In this document: positions 1 to 11,306 of the stretch, one piece after another
How the letters are laid out: each line of letters opens with the position of its first letter
How positions within the stretch are numbered: position 1 is the stretch's first letter
Source: Oryza sativa Japonica Group
Taxonomy: Eukaryota > Streptophyta > Magnoliopsida > Poales > Poaceae
Length of the DNA: 64,000 nt
NCBI RefSeq assembly: GCF_034140825.1
Contig: NC_089036.1
Location: forward strand, 9,519,001 to 9,583,000
Reading direction: 5' to 3'
Position numbers and translations under genes: made by a program
Notes under the pieces: model-generated
Database searches by the model: none
Told to the model about the DNA's origin: nothing
Seen by the model: only the letters and a program-made list of their open reading frames with translations

Positions 1-269
1 TTCCGCACGTATTTTTATTTTAGTGTGCAATATTTCACATCATCACATCACATGGCATGTCAGTGCCATTTGCGTTGTAACACCACAACAGTATCTCTTC
101 CAATTTCGTCTCAAATGAACAACCTTCAGAGGGAGAAATATCATAATGTAATGGAGAAAACTGTTCCTCTTAGTACTTTTCTGGGTCATCAACAATATGA
201 AATCCATGTCTGTTTTTGTTGATCCATTTTCTTGCCTGGCACATAACGGTGTCTGACCTCTTATTTCAG

Positions 270-2122
270 GGACTCATGGTCTTAGATCCGATATCCGTGA
301 CATCACAAATCACATTGAGAACCTCTCATTGAGTGAACTTCTCAATGGAACTTACAAATATTCCAGCTTAGGAAGAGAAAAAGGAAAGAAAGTTTTGCGC
401 ACAAAAGATGAACTTCTAGTCTCTGTCAGAAAAGCTTTTTCCATGCTATCTGGCAGGGACAGTTATAGTAAGGATCCTAACTTCCTCCTGAGCCCTAAAC
501 TTCCTACAGCAAGCACGTCCAGCTGTGATGGCAAAGACCAATGTACTGACAAACCAATGAAGGTAACTGAAATGATTAATGTTTTGATTTGAATAGTAGT
601 AATTTATCATGTTCTCGTCTTTGACTTTAACTGAGTGTAACTACTCAGGGCCCTTCACAAATGGAGGTCTGTGATTCCACAATTCATTGTCCAAAAGATA
701 TCCTAAACCGTTTAACACTTCCCCAAGGACAGGATCTAGACTCTCTTTTATCACCTGGATGTGAGAGTTCTGCTGCAGTTAAGCCTTCTTTACCTTCCGT
801 GACAACTCATGGAGCTAGTTTGCCACCATTTCCTTGGTCGCACTCACAAGCGGGAGGGTATCGACCAGGTGCTGACTGTGGTAAACATGGGTCGAGTAGG
901 AGTAACACCCAATGGCAGTGGGTGAGAGTTGGAAGCAATCTCACTGCTCTAGATAGTGAAGATCCGTCTGTGCATAAAATTGATGATCTTCTTCAAGAAA
1001 TGGATACGGCAAAAACATCTATAATGGATTCGTATGGCAAACAATCTAGTTTATGCTGCACGGAATCAACTTCTGGTTCCCTTGGACAAATTATTCAATC
1101 AAGAAAAAAGTTGAATGGGCATAATCCACAGCAACTATTCTCCATGGACAATGTAGATTCGTCAGATAGCTTCCAGAAGAATGATAACGAATCTTTTCTT
1201 CTAAGAACACCTCAAGGTATGCAGTTCATGAAGGAAAAAAGCTTTTAACCATACCAATTTCCTTTTGATAAACTCAAGCCCTTCTGATCAATTTCAATTG
1301 TATTAATCTCCATGAGTTCTTGCTATGAGCTTGTCAATTGTATTAAGTTCTTGCTATGAGCTTGCTGTTGACATGTTATATTGGAGAAGCATAAAAGCTT
1401 TACTGGAGTGGTGCTTCTCTGTCATACATCACTCTAGCAAAACCTAAGAATGTGGGATTTTTTTATTCCTTTTTTTTTTCTTTTTGACACTGGAGCTAGT
1501 TGCATGTAGGTTTTACTATCAACCTTAATTACTAGTAATTGCATGCTTGATATACTTAGTTTAATTGTTACAATTTGATGATAAATTGCTGATGTGGAGC
1601 TTTTTATGAGCAGCATCACCAAAGGTATTGCAGGCTGCTGAGATCCTATGTGACATGAGAAGCAGCATGGATGTTTGGAGTCCGCAGGTATTCAGCAATG
1701 GGACAATCAAGTGGCCAAAGTCACCTTCTGAGAAGGTTATGAAGGCCCGCAAGCCTTCATCCCCATTTGGTACAGCCGAGAGCTCATCTGGATCTCGGAA
1801 TAGTGATGCAGCTCGTGCCGGAAATAATCACTCCACCAAGAAAATAGTTGATAGGAAGAATGATTCTGTACGCATGAATAACCCTGGGAAAGGATCTATT
1901 AGGTGGCCTGTTCCTATTGAAGATGGCGCATCTCCTGTCAAGTCTGAGAGAGGGCTTGTGCTTGATATGAGGCAAAACCATGTCAATGCTGCAAGGCATC
2001 CGAATCAGGTGTCATCGCAGGCAAAGGAGTATGAGAACCAGCAGAAGCTGAGGAAAGCAACATTGACCTCATCTCTAGGATCTGCAGGAGATTGGAATAG
2101 GGACAGGAACAAGAGAATGTGA
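270..2122 (+). CDS. 3' part of an unrecognised plant protein gene (three exons visible)
   Basis: Three exons join cleanly in frame: 270-562, 649-1216 and 1614-2122, each bounded by GT/AG. The first visible exon opens in phase 2 after ttatttcag, so earlier exons lie outside the window, and bases 1-269 are intron. The visible part is about 455 residues. It is polar and low in complexity, rich in Ser, Lys and Asn, with no membrane segment. Stretches that look constrained are SLSELLNGTYKYSS, a following Lys-rich segment with SVRKAFSMLSGRD, SPKVLQAAEILCDMRSS at the start of the last exon, and KWPKSPSEKVMKARK. The last exon ends in a basic tail (NRDRNKRM) before TGA. I do not recognise the family and assign no function. 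The reading frame is real because three independent splice junctions preserve it. The third junction is chosen at 1613/1614 because it gives the right phase; a second AG lies 14 bases downstream. Confidence 0.75.
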
Positions 2123-3315
2123 ATTGTACATTATTCCCGTTGGAAACCATAGTCTGCGATATATATTGTCTGGGGGCAGCCTAGCCAGACAACTGTTACA
2201 TAAGAGGTAACAGAACATTGGGAGATGCGATAATTTAGGTGGCGCATGATGTATTTATCGGGGCATTTGTTGGTACAATTGTTGTAACAATTGTAGTTCT
2301 TTTTATTTGCCATCTTACCGGAGGTCTCTCCCTGTCTCACCATCTTCATTGTGTATTAGTATGTCTCGATCTACTTTCAGCCAAAGTAATAATAGCACGG
2401 GTGGTTAATTCCATTGAGGGAAATATTCATGCAATATATTGTCTAATTCAAGTTTATATGTTTCATATGCATTGGCTTTCATGGAAATTATCGGTCAAAT
2501 CTTGATCACCTCAATGCTGTAGTTATTTGAAGTTGTTGGCAGTTGCTGTGGTGAATCTTGAGTAGAAATATGTGAATCATCAAGATCTATTCACATTCTC
2601 TGTTCAAGGCTTATCCCTTTATCTGCACAAAAGGGATCTGTTTATCCAAGTAGAAAGATCTGTCTGAGTTGTGGATTTATTATTTGGGACTCATCTGCAG
2701 GCATGTTCTGCATGTTTGGTTATGCGCTTATCTGAATTAGGGATGTAAAATGTTTTTTTTTCTTATTTCTTTTGCCCCACTAAATAGTTAAATATGGAAA
2801 TTTCCAACTGACGGATAATCGTTCCGGAAGAAATGATATTGTTTCTGACCGTTTTCCTCCCTTTCTGTACCTGATGTTGTTTATCCATGTTCCTTGTGCA
2901 TGCCCATTGTACTGTATTCATACCGCTCTCATGCTTACAATCTGAAATGAGTGTTTGGGAGGTGAAGGTGACCATGTACATTCTGATGAACTTCATAATT
3001 TTTCTGATTATAAGGACAGAATTTGTGTAGTTTCACTTCATAGTTATTCTGTTTAAGAACTGGGAATTTGTGTGGTTTCACTTTGTTTACATTACAAGCA
3101 TGTACAGAGACACTGAAGGGGTGCTACCAACAAGCCACTGCCTTGATTTCTTAATAGCAAATTATTTATTCTCATACTATTCACTTACATGACCAAACCA
3201 CTTGCTACTTACCACACCTTAATCCGCTTGTCCTATCCCATCTACGCTATGTTTCACTTTGCCTCGCTCTCCTACCTCTTCTCCAACCTCTCTTGCATTT
3301 CATGCGCTCCACCAC
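2123..3315. other. Spacer: 3' UTR of the first gene and promoter of the LEA_2 gene
   Basis: No coding frame with plant-like features is present on either strand. The first few hundred bases are probably the 3' UTR of the upstream gene. The AT-rich remainder leads to the LEA_2 start at 3316. I see no convincing transposon ends. Confidence 0.5.
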
Positions 3316-3921
3316 ATGGACACCGACGACGCCGCGAAGTCTCCCTCGCCGCGCCTCCGCGTCGCGCTCCTCGCCTGCGGCATTGCGTCCGCCGCCGTCG
3401 CCGCCGCCGTCCTGCTCGCCGTGACGCTCACCGTCTTCCGCGTCCGCGAGCCCGTCATGACGATGAACGCCATCTCCGTCAAGGGCTTCGGCGGCGCGGC
3501 GCCGGGAGGAGGAGGAGGGTCGTCGCCGCTGTGGATGACCGTGGTGGCGGACGTGTCGGTGAGGAACCCGAACGCGGCGTCGCTGCGGTACGCGGGGAGC
3601 AAGACGGCGGTGTACTACCGCGCGGCGAGGGTGGGCGGCGCGTCGGGCCCTCCAGGAACGGCGCGCGCCAGGCGCACGGTGCGGCTGAACGTGACGGTTA
3701 GCGTCGCCGTCGGGGCGCTCCTGGGGGACCCGGGGTTCCTCGGCGACGTCGCGGCGGGCGCCGTCGCGGTGACCACGGCCACGACGGTGCGCGGGCGCGT
3801 GGCGGTGCTCGGCGGCGTGGTGCGCCGGCGCGTGGTGCTGGAGATGAACTGCACGGCGACCGTCGCCGTCGCCGACATGTCCATCCGCAACCAGAGCTGC
3901 CTGCAGAGAGTGTGGTTGTGA
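3316..3921 (+). CDS. LEA_2 / NDR1-HIN1-like (NHL) single-pass membrane protein
   Basis: This is an intronless, very GC-rich gene of 201 codons. The start is the first ATG in frame, in a cacATGGAC context. After a short acidic and basic head (MDTDDAAKSPSPRLR), residues about 14-42 form one hydrophobic segment ending in VFRVREP. That is the usual NHL layout of a short cytosolic tail, a signal anchor and then an extracellular LEA_2 beta domain. The domain shows VVADVSVRNPNAASLRY, a NxT site (LNVTVSV), and the late VxxxxNCTATVAV strand. The length fits the family (about 190-260). Known members sit in the plasma membrane and act in defence signalling or stress. The specific role here is not shown by the sequence, and I do not see the NPNF-type peptide in its classic form. 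Long frames on the other strand across this gene are GC shadows. Confidence 0.85.
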   Translation: MDTDDAAKSPSPRLRVALLACGIASAAVAAAVLLAVTLTVFRVREPVMTMNAISVKGFGGAAPGGGGGSSPLWMTVVADVSVRNPNAASLRYAGSKTAVYYRAARVGGASGPPGTARARRTVRLNVTVSVAVGALLGDPGFLGDVAAGAVAVTTATTVRGRVAVLGGVVRRRVVLEMNCTATVAVADMSIRNQSCLQRVWL

Positions 3922-4018
3922 TGCCGTGCACTAGTTGATAGTACTCCGTACGTGATAGCCACATTGGCATGAACTCCACCGGCCGATTGTTTGATGAATT
4001 CGTACGTCGCGGTAATAA

Positions 4019-4355
4019 GACCTTGTTTAGATTTAAACTTTTTTCTTCAAACTTATAATTTTTTCGTCACATCAAATGTTTTGACACATGCATGTAGTAT
4101 TAAATGTGGATGAAAAAAACAATTGCACGGTTTGCATATAAATCGCGAGATAAATCTTTTGAGCTTAATTATGCCATGATTTGACAATGTGGTGTTACAG
4201 TAAATATTTACTAATGACGGATTAATTAGGATTAATAGATTCATCTCACAGTTTACAGGCGGAATCTGTAATTTGTTTTGTTATTAGTCTATATTTAACA
4301 CTTCAAATGTGTGTCAGTATACTTAAAAAAAATTGGCACACAAAGTAAACACACA
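4019..4355. mobile_element. MITE of a common grass family
   Basis: The left end reads gaccttgtttagatttaaac and the right end, near 4330-4350, is a weak inverted match (aattggcacacaaagtaaac). The interior carries the familiar grass motifs taatgacggattaattagg and ttcatctcacagtttacagg. A related, truncated copy lies at 26700-26890. There is no coding capacity. The superfamily is not certain from sequence alone, and I see no clear target duplication. Confidence 0.65.
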
Positions 4356-4479
4356 GACAAGTGATGTGTTTCATCGTCGTACTTGGTAAATTTTTATAGG
4401 GTTTTGTGAACATAAATGCACTTTTCACATAAATTAAGCGTCTCAACTTTGATCGTCTAATTGTTAGCTTATCAGCGAT

Positions 4480-4650
4480 TTCAAAGTAAAAAACCGTTTC
4501 TCACCGGTTTACCGCAATCTGACCGAAAACCGGTAAAAACCAACGACTTTCGGTCAACGCCGTACGAAAACCGGTCGCCGGTTTTCATAAACCGAGACCT
4601 AGCGGTTTTAAAAATCCGATCGGTTTTCACAAAATTCCATTGGTTTTCTG
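4480..4650. repeat. Cluster of AACCGGTTT-type degenerate motifs
   Basis: Motifs of the form aaaccggt, accggttt and cggttttc recur on both strands about ten times in 170 bp. This resembles the subterminal repeats of plant DNA transposons. No terminal inverted repeats or target duplication could be assigned. Short open frames here are by-products of the repeat. Confidence 0.45.
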
Positions 4651-5835
4651 AACCAAAATTCATTTTTTATAACTTAATTTTAGAGTTATTCTAGCATTTG
4701 TTTTAAACCGCAAATGCCAAAGGTATAATTATCTTAATTTTTTGTTTAATTTTTCACAGCTAATCGGTCGTAGCTTAAACTATTTGGGTTTTAGCATGGT
4801 CAAGTGAGTTTTTTCCAATAATCCGATTACATAGAATGCACATACACACTATTACACACGCACATATCCACAAATATGCTCTTAACACACGCTAAAAAAA
4901 CGAACTACTACCTCCCTCTCAAAATGAATGTATTTTTATAGTTCAAATTTTGTCTAAAAAATTGTATTTTTTGCTAAGGTGGCACGGAACCTTCCTTTTA
5001 ATCAAGATTAAAATGGTAATTAAGTGGGCTTATTGTCTCAATATTCCTTTTAATTAAGTGTATGTATGGAATATGTGCATGCAGTGTATTCATTGAATTG
5101 GGTTATAGCGGTAAATTGTGTTTGTTGTTAATTTGTCTTTAATTCCCTAAAAATGTAATTATTCTATTACATATGCATGTATCCATGAGTATGCTCCCAA
5201 ACACATACTAAAATAACGAAGACAATCGTCTAATTCCTTGACTATCCATAGACTCTTTTTAGAAACATAGTATAAAAAACCGGGATGGCATATCATGATG
5301 GAGTATTAACAAAGTCATCGTGAATACTTGCCTACCACCAAAAGAATAACTAATCATAACTGCAAGCACATGTGTCTAGTCTAGAACTTAAGGTTGGTTC
5401 CATCACGAGAAATCTAACCATGTGAGTTACGCTCACTTTACAATTTCTACACTTGCTAATTTTAATGGACACAAGAATGCAAACTATGATAGGTGGAATC
5501 CACGGCTCTATCGTCACACCTTCGATGCTTTTCAAAGGTTAGAAATTTAACACTGTTCTCCAATCCCTCTAAACATACATTAAACGTGCACCGACGAATG
5601 GACATGTCTTCTATATAATCAGGAAGCGGTCTCAAAGGGACCATGAACTTAATGAGTGGACACAAAACCATATCCTCTAGCAAGATATGCCATTAATCAC
5701 CTAACAATCTTTAGCTACAAAAAGAAACACTTTTGTGCCCTGCCAGGTGCCAAACGTGTGTTAGCTTAGCTGGGTAACCCTAACACTTAACTACTCCTCT
5801 AATCACCCCTCTCTGTCTCTCTGTCCAACCCCAAC
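4650..5835. other. AT-rich spacer with decayed repeat pieces
   Basis: A single Stowaway-like terminus (ctacctccctctcaaaatga, near 4907) has no partner. Between about 5350 and 5690 the minus strand carries two overlapping short frames of ordinary amino-acid make-up that I cannot assign. I see nothing else in this stretch. Confidence 0.4.
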
Positions 5836-5852
5836 TCGCCACGTGGGCAGTG
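5835..5852 (+). promoter_or_regulatory. G-box / ABRE-like element upstream of the reticulon gene
   Basis: The core GCCACGTGGGC at 5838-5848 is a strong G-box about 160 bp before the reticulon ATG. bZIP and bHLH factors bind this core in plants. A role here is inferred from position only. Confidence 0.5.
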
Positions 5853-6003
5853 TGGCCTCACAGGAAAAAAAAAACACAAGCCGTAGCAGCTAAGGAAGAG
5901 AAGAGAAGAGAAAGCCAAGCACACACACCACCAGCTTTGCTCCCGCTAGTTCCCGCTGATCGATCTTTTTTCGGGAGGGCGTTGCTTGCTCGGATCGGCG
6001 GCC

Positions 6004-8200
6004 ATGGCTGAGCCCGCTGGGGAGGCGGCCCCGCAGGCGGACGGCGTCTCGGAGGAGGCGGCGGCGAGGCCGAGGGGGTTTAGGCTTCTTGGGGGGGACA
6101 AGTCCGTGCACCAGGCTCTCGGCGGTGGTAAAGGTAAGTGTGAAATTCGTGCGTTTTCTTTGTCTCGGGGTGTAGATTGCTCGTTTAGGGCAGGAATTGT
6201 GTCCGGATTGTGTGCTGTTCCTCTCTGTGTTAATCAGTAGGGTTCTTGAGGTGGATATAATAATTGCGTGGCTTTGCCTTTGATTATCGAGCTCTTGAGT
6301 AGCGGGTAGGTAGGTATACTTCAGTTGAGTTGTTGGCGTTTAGGCCTGATTAACCAAATTGATTTGGATGATTATCTAAGAAGCAAAATTGGCTTTGATT
6401 CTGAAGAATTCTAAGCTGAATTAGCTTCTTTCCCATCCTAGAATTAATGGTTATAGTTGTTTGTTCTTCTTGAAAAGCACAAGGGCCATGTGAACTCCTC
6501 AAACTTTTCTTCTGTGTTGGTGGAAATTAATCTTCGTTTTGTTTATGTTGTTATTTAATTCCATGTACCTGATCAATCATATACTGCTGGTTGAAACGGA
6601 GCTAGTTATGGTGTTTTAATCAAACGGCGGGATTTTCCTCGCCTGCAGACAGTATTTGTTCACAAAATCATCGGAGAGGGAGTATATTTTGTGGCTTGGT
6701 TATCCGGTACAGAGTTATACCAATAACCATCTGAAAGCTTCTAGAAAACATTAAAATTAGGCAAACCATAATAAATTAGGGAAACCATAAGTGTATGAAT
6801 ATTTAATCGGCGTCATACGGACAATTTGTCTTGTGTTCATAAACATAAGAATGTTAAGTTACCAATCGTTAGCTCCTTCCAAACTCCAGAAGTTCTGTTA
6901 CTTTCATAAACCAAATCATGAATCACTAGAAAATACAAATGAAAATGGTTTTAGCAATTTGGAATTTTTGAGCAAAGAGTTCAAAGGGGAGAAATTCATT
7001 GTCCTGTTAGATGTGTTTCATGATGGAGGATAGGATGACAATTGTGAATTGTAGGAAAGGTTAGAGAGCATATCATGACTCTCTTGAAAAAAAGAAAAGA
7101 AAAAAGAAAAAAAAAAGAAGAGAAGGGATAGACCATACCATTGCTCCCTGCAAGAGATAGACCCTACCATGTCATGATAGATGGAGGCTGCTTTGACAAA
7201 AGAATCGTCTAATGTGCATCCCATAAAGGCATAGATGATCTTTCATATGTAAAGTTGTTCAGAGTAGTATTCAACTAACCAAATGTCTTCTAGTAACTCA
7301 GTTGCATTGCGTAGGTTATCATGGTTCCTTTCATTATATAAATTCATCTTGTCTCTATATTCCTCTGTGCAGCTGCTGATGTACTTTTGTGGAAAGACAA
7401 GAAGATCTCTGCTGCAGTGATAGGTGGCGCAACTGTGTTGTGGGTTCTCTTTGAAGTTGTTGATTACCATTTCCTCACTCTGATATCTCATGTCCTGATC
7501 GGTGTACTGGCCATCTTGTTCTTATGGTCCAAGGCAACCATCTTCATCAAGAAGTGAGGAACAAATATTAAGATTCTTATGTGATTAATACTGCTCTGGT
7601 TTATTGATGACAAAGTATTCTACTTCCAGGAGTCCACCTAATATTCCAGAAGTGAAGATATCTGAAGATCTTGCTGTGAATGTTGCACTAGCACTGCGCA
7701 CTGACATCAACCAAGCACTTCACTTGCTTCGGGAGATTTCTCTAGGGCATGACCTGATGAAGTTTTTAGGCGTATATCCCTATTTACAGAATCAAATTTG
7801 ATTTGATCCACACTGACAGGTTACTACCTCATTCAGCTTGTCTAAGCTTACATTACTAACATTTCAGGTGATCGTTGCTCTCTGGATTCTTTCTGAAATT
7901 GGAAGCCTCTGTGATTTCCTGACCCTGTTTTACGTTGGTAATGATTCTTTCAGCTCCTTAAACTCTCTTGACTTAATTCTTTAAACTTCCAATGTAGTTT
8001 ACTAAACAAAAGTTTTTTTTTTCCAAACAGCTGTCTTGATGCTCCATACAGTGCCGATCTTGTATCACAAGTATCAGGACAAGGTTGATCATTTTGCTGG
8101 GAAGGCGCATGTGGAACTCAGCAGGCAGTACTCTGTTCTCGACGCAAAGGTTCTCAGCAAGATACCTAGGGGTCCAGCAAAAGATAAGAAGCAGAACTAG
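6004..8200 (+). CDS. Reticulon-like protein (RTNLB family), ER membrane shaping
   Basis: Five exons, 6004-6133, 7373-7553, 7630-7771, 7868-7937 and 8031-8200, give 230 residues. The acidic, Ala/Glu-rich head (1-43) is followed by the reticulon homology domain, which begins [13 protein letters not shown] at about residue 44. It has two long hydrophobic hairpins (about 56-96 and 152-190) separated by a hydrophilic loop containing the motif [13 protein letters not shown] and [10 protein letters not shown]. The C-tail is short, basic and lysine-rich (DKKQN), as in many plant reticulons. The family bends tubular ER and helps constrict plasmodesmata. Length and exon pattern fit short plant RTNLBs. 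The start is the ATG in gccATGGCT, the best initiation context on this strand. The 5' UTR contains a purine-rich GAGAA run, and a G-box lies upstream. Intron 1 (1.24 kb) holds no recognisable gene. Confidence 0.93.
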
Positions 8201-9680
8201 AAATGAAACACCATATCACGCTGGAACCTGACTTGGGAGTGTTGGCATCTCACATCACAACATATGCATGAATCTTGAGTCCTTGACTTGGTTTGGCCCT
8301 TGTTGGTGCTTGGTACATATATGACCTGTCTGTAGATTTGTGTGTTGGGAGTGTCTTGTGTAGTAAACTGTCGATATGATGTGGTTGGTGTGCAACTCTG
8401 CAATGTTAATATACAAGATCTTGCTGCAAGCCTGCAACCATATATGATATACGTACAAGGACTCCATACCTATAATTTACGTTAGTGTGGTTGTAATGTA
8501 GATCGTGCTCAAGTAATTGTAAAGTGCTGTGGTTCTTTCTTATATCGCTCCAAGTAATTCTCAGTTCTTGTTACTTTTAGTTTGGTTAATTGTTTCCGGT
8601 TCTCAAATTCTAGGCCCTCTACTTAATTTTAGCATGTCAATTGACTGGCTGCTAAATTTGCTCAAATCTTATCAGCTGCTAATCTTTTGCTGACGTCCCC
8701 TCTCAATTAGCTCGACCCCTCACAGTTGCAAAATTAATTTGAGACCTTTTTTCCTTTCAAAATTTACCAACAAGAAAATAACCTTCAAAAATTAGACAGA
8801 GGTGATACATTTTTTAAAATTAAATCTCAACTTCGAATTCGATTTGTTTTGTATTCTAGATTTATTTTAGATAACGGGAAGCATCTATTTCAGATGTATG
8901 CCGTCAAAAAAAACAAAAAGAAAACGTAGCACATGAAGACTTCCTCTGATCCCAAATATAAATCGTTTTAGCCTTATAAACTTTATAAACTTTTTAAGTT
9001 GTTTTATGACTTCTAGACAATTTCTCAACTACTTTTTTTTTGCCCTTGATAAATAAATGATATATTTCTCACAAATAAAGTGATCCGTATTTCCCAATGC
9101 AATATAAATAAATGTTTTTTACTTCTTCAAACTGAATTCTTTCATTGCTATCAAAATTTCACTTATCTGCTTTACCACTGTTTCGTCTCTACTAAATTCT
9201 CCTTTGCTATTACCATCGGTCAACATTAGTTGACCACCATATTTGCCCACCAAAATACCATCATGCCCTTATGTTACTAAAAATTATAAGAAATTATAGA
9301 AATGCGTTTGTGAAGGTTGCATAAAAAAATATGGCATAAATTTTTTTAGTTAGCTTGGAATGTTTCTACATGCAGCTTAAATGAAATTGAAATGGAAAAC
9401 AGTTTGCTACTCCCAATACTCAAAAGAAATTGAAATATCCATGTGTATAGTTATTCACTGTAAATTATTTTGTGAAATTTTAGTATCTTTAAAGTGAAAA
9501 AAATAGTTTAATTAATGTTTTGTGGTATCTGTTAAAATTCTAGTGTTATTTTCTTTTGAAACATTTACTACCGCATAATGGTGCTTTAGAAGCAACCTTA
9601 ACGGTGAACTAATAATATTGAGCAAACAACGGTGGTGAAACAAAAATGCATACTAACGGAGGAATGGTAAAAGAGAAAAG

Positions 9681-9739
<59 letters not shown>

Positions 9740-9970
9740 TTCATTTTTTACAGCGGAAGAGAGAATACGGTTGCAACGGATGCTGAAAAAAAAAAGGGAA
9801 ACCAAGTCTGATTTTCTTCTTGTGAAACGGCCCATATTTGACATCACGTGTTATATCATATAACGGCTTATGTATAAAAGTACAAGGCATACTATTTCTT
9901 TTGTTCTAAAACAAAGGAGGTATTAACAAACTTATACCAATGAACAACTATATTTTTGGACATAGAACTA
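8201..9970. other. 3' UTR and AT-rich spacer
   Basis: The first 350 bases are likely the 3' UTR of the reticulon gene. From about 8940 there is a lone MITE-like terminus (cctctgatcccaaatataaa) with decayed AT-rich sequence behind it. No gene is visible. Confidence 0.5.
9684..9738. repeat. (TA)n microsatellite
   Basis: About 27 uninterrupted TA units lie in a gene-free region. Their length makes them likely to vary between accessions. Confidence 0.95.
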
Positions 9971-9977
9971 AGTAGTA

Positions 9978-10207
9978 CTCTCTCCATCCCAAAATATAAT
10001 AACTTCTAGCCTTTATAATTTGTCTCAAAATATAATAACTTCTTCACCAGCAGTCTTTTCTTAACCAATCATAACCCTCCACCATTCAATTTTTCTACCT
10101 ACCCTCACCTCTACTCCAATCGCAACACTCCTCCCATTTAATTCTACCAACTTTCTTAATAACTATGTCCAACTCTAAAAATACTTATATTTTAGAACAG
10201 AAGGAGT
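9978..10207 (-). mobile_element. Stowaway-like MITE, copy A of an inverted pair
   Basis: The ends read ctctctccatcccaaaatat and, inverted, attttagaacagaaggag, flanked by TA. The interior (ccaatcataaccctccacca and ttaataactatgtccaactc) is the reverse complement of the element that begins 55 bp further on. No coding capacity. Confidence 0.7.
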
Positions 10208-10262
10208 AAGATGTTTGCTTGAATTTTAGTCACCAGTTTAATTTAACACATATAAATTACTA

Positions 10263-10484
10263 CATCCGTTCTAGAATATAATGAACTTTAGAGTGGAACA
10301 CGGTTATTAAGAAAATATGTATAATTAAATGAGGAAATGTTATAATTGGATGAGAAGTATAGGTAAATGAGGAAATTGAATGGTGGAGCGTTGTAATTGG
10401 TTAGAGAAAAAATATTGGTGAGGAAATTATTACACTTTAAGATAAATTCTAAAATGTTAGTGTTATATTTTGGGACAAACAAAG
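10263..10484 (+). mobile_element. Stowaway-like MITE, copy B of an inverted pair
   Basis: The ends read catccgttctagaatataat and tatattttgggacaaacaaa, flanked by TA. The interior gttattaagaaaat and attgaatggtggagcgttgt match the reverse complement of the neighbouring copy at 9978-10207. The two are therefore members of one family in opposite orientation. Confidence 0.7.
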
Positions 10485-11077
10485 TAAAAAAAAAGACCAT
10501 CTCATTATAAACAAGAACACAAATTCGTAACATCTACTTCTAATAAGCACAGTTATGGTCCAGAAAGACTGAAAGAGAGAGAGAGAGAAAAAAGGAAAAA
10601 GAATAATCCCCTTTGTGGACAAGATAGATACGAGGTACTATTCAGTTCCAACGATGGATATTCATTGAAGATACATCAAAAGGATTTGGGGTTCTCCCCT
10701 TGTCGCCGGACGAATTGAAGCTCGCCGCCGCCGCCGCCCCCGTCCCTGCCTCACCTTCTTCCTACTCCCTCTCTCGCTATTCCGGCGAGGGGAGGGGATC
10801 CGCCTCGGCCGCCGCTCGATCCGCACCCGTACCCGCTAACTCCTCCCCACCCCACCAACCGCGACCAAAGAAGGCGACCCGACCCGATATTGGTCATTGG
10901 TCTTCCTCCTCCTCCCACCCCCGACCGGCGTCGCCTCGGCCTCGCCGCCGTCCCCTCCACGGAGTTTACGGGTCAATCAGATACTCGGAATTTGGATACA
11001 AAGCCAAGCACGTATCAACAACCACTTGCCATTGCCCCACACCCACCTCCTCGCCTGCTTCCCCGTCTTCCCCGGCA

Positions 11078-11214
11078 ATGGCGGCCGCGGCTCAAGGTAC
11101 TCGTATTTCCCGGTGTCTCAGGCGAGCGCGGATTGAGGCATTGCCCGTCCTTCTGACTGACCCCGATTTTTACGGGGCGCCATTTCTTTCTGTTTCTTTT
11201 AGTTCCTATAATCT

Positions 11215-11306
<92 letters not shown>

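Noticed and set aside
3300-3979. Three minus-strand frames of 93-115 residues across the LEA_2 gene
   Set aside because: Antisense shadows of a very GC-rich single-exon gene.
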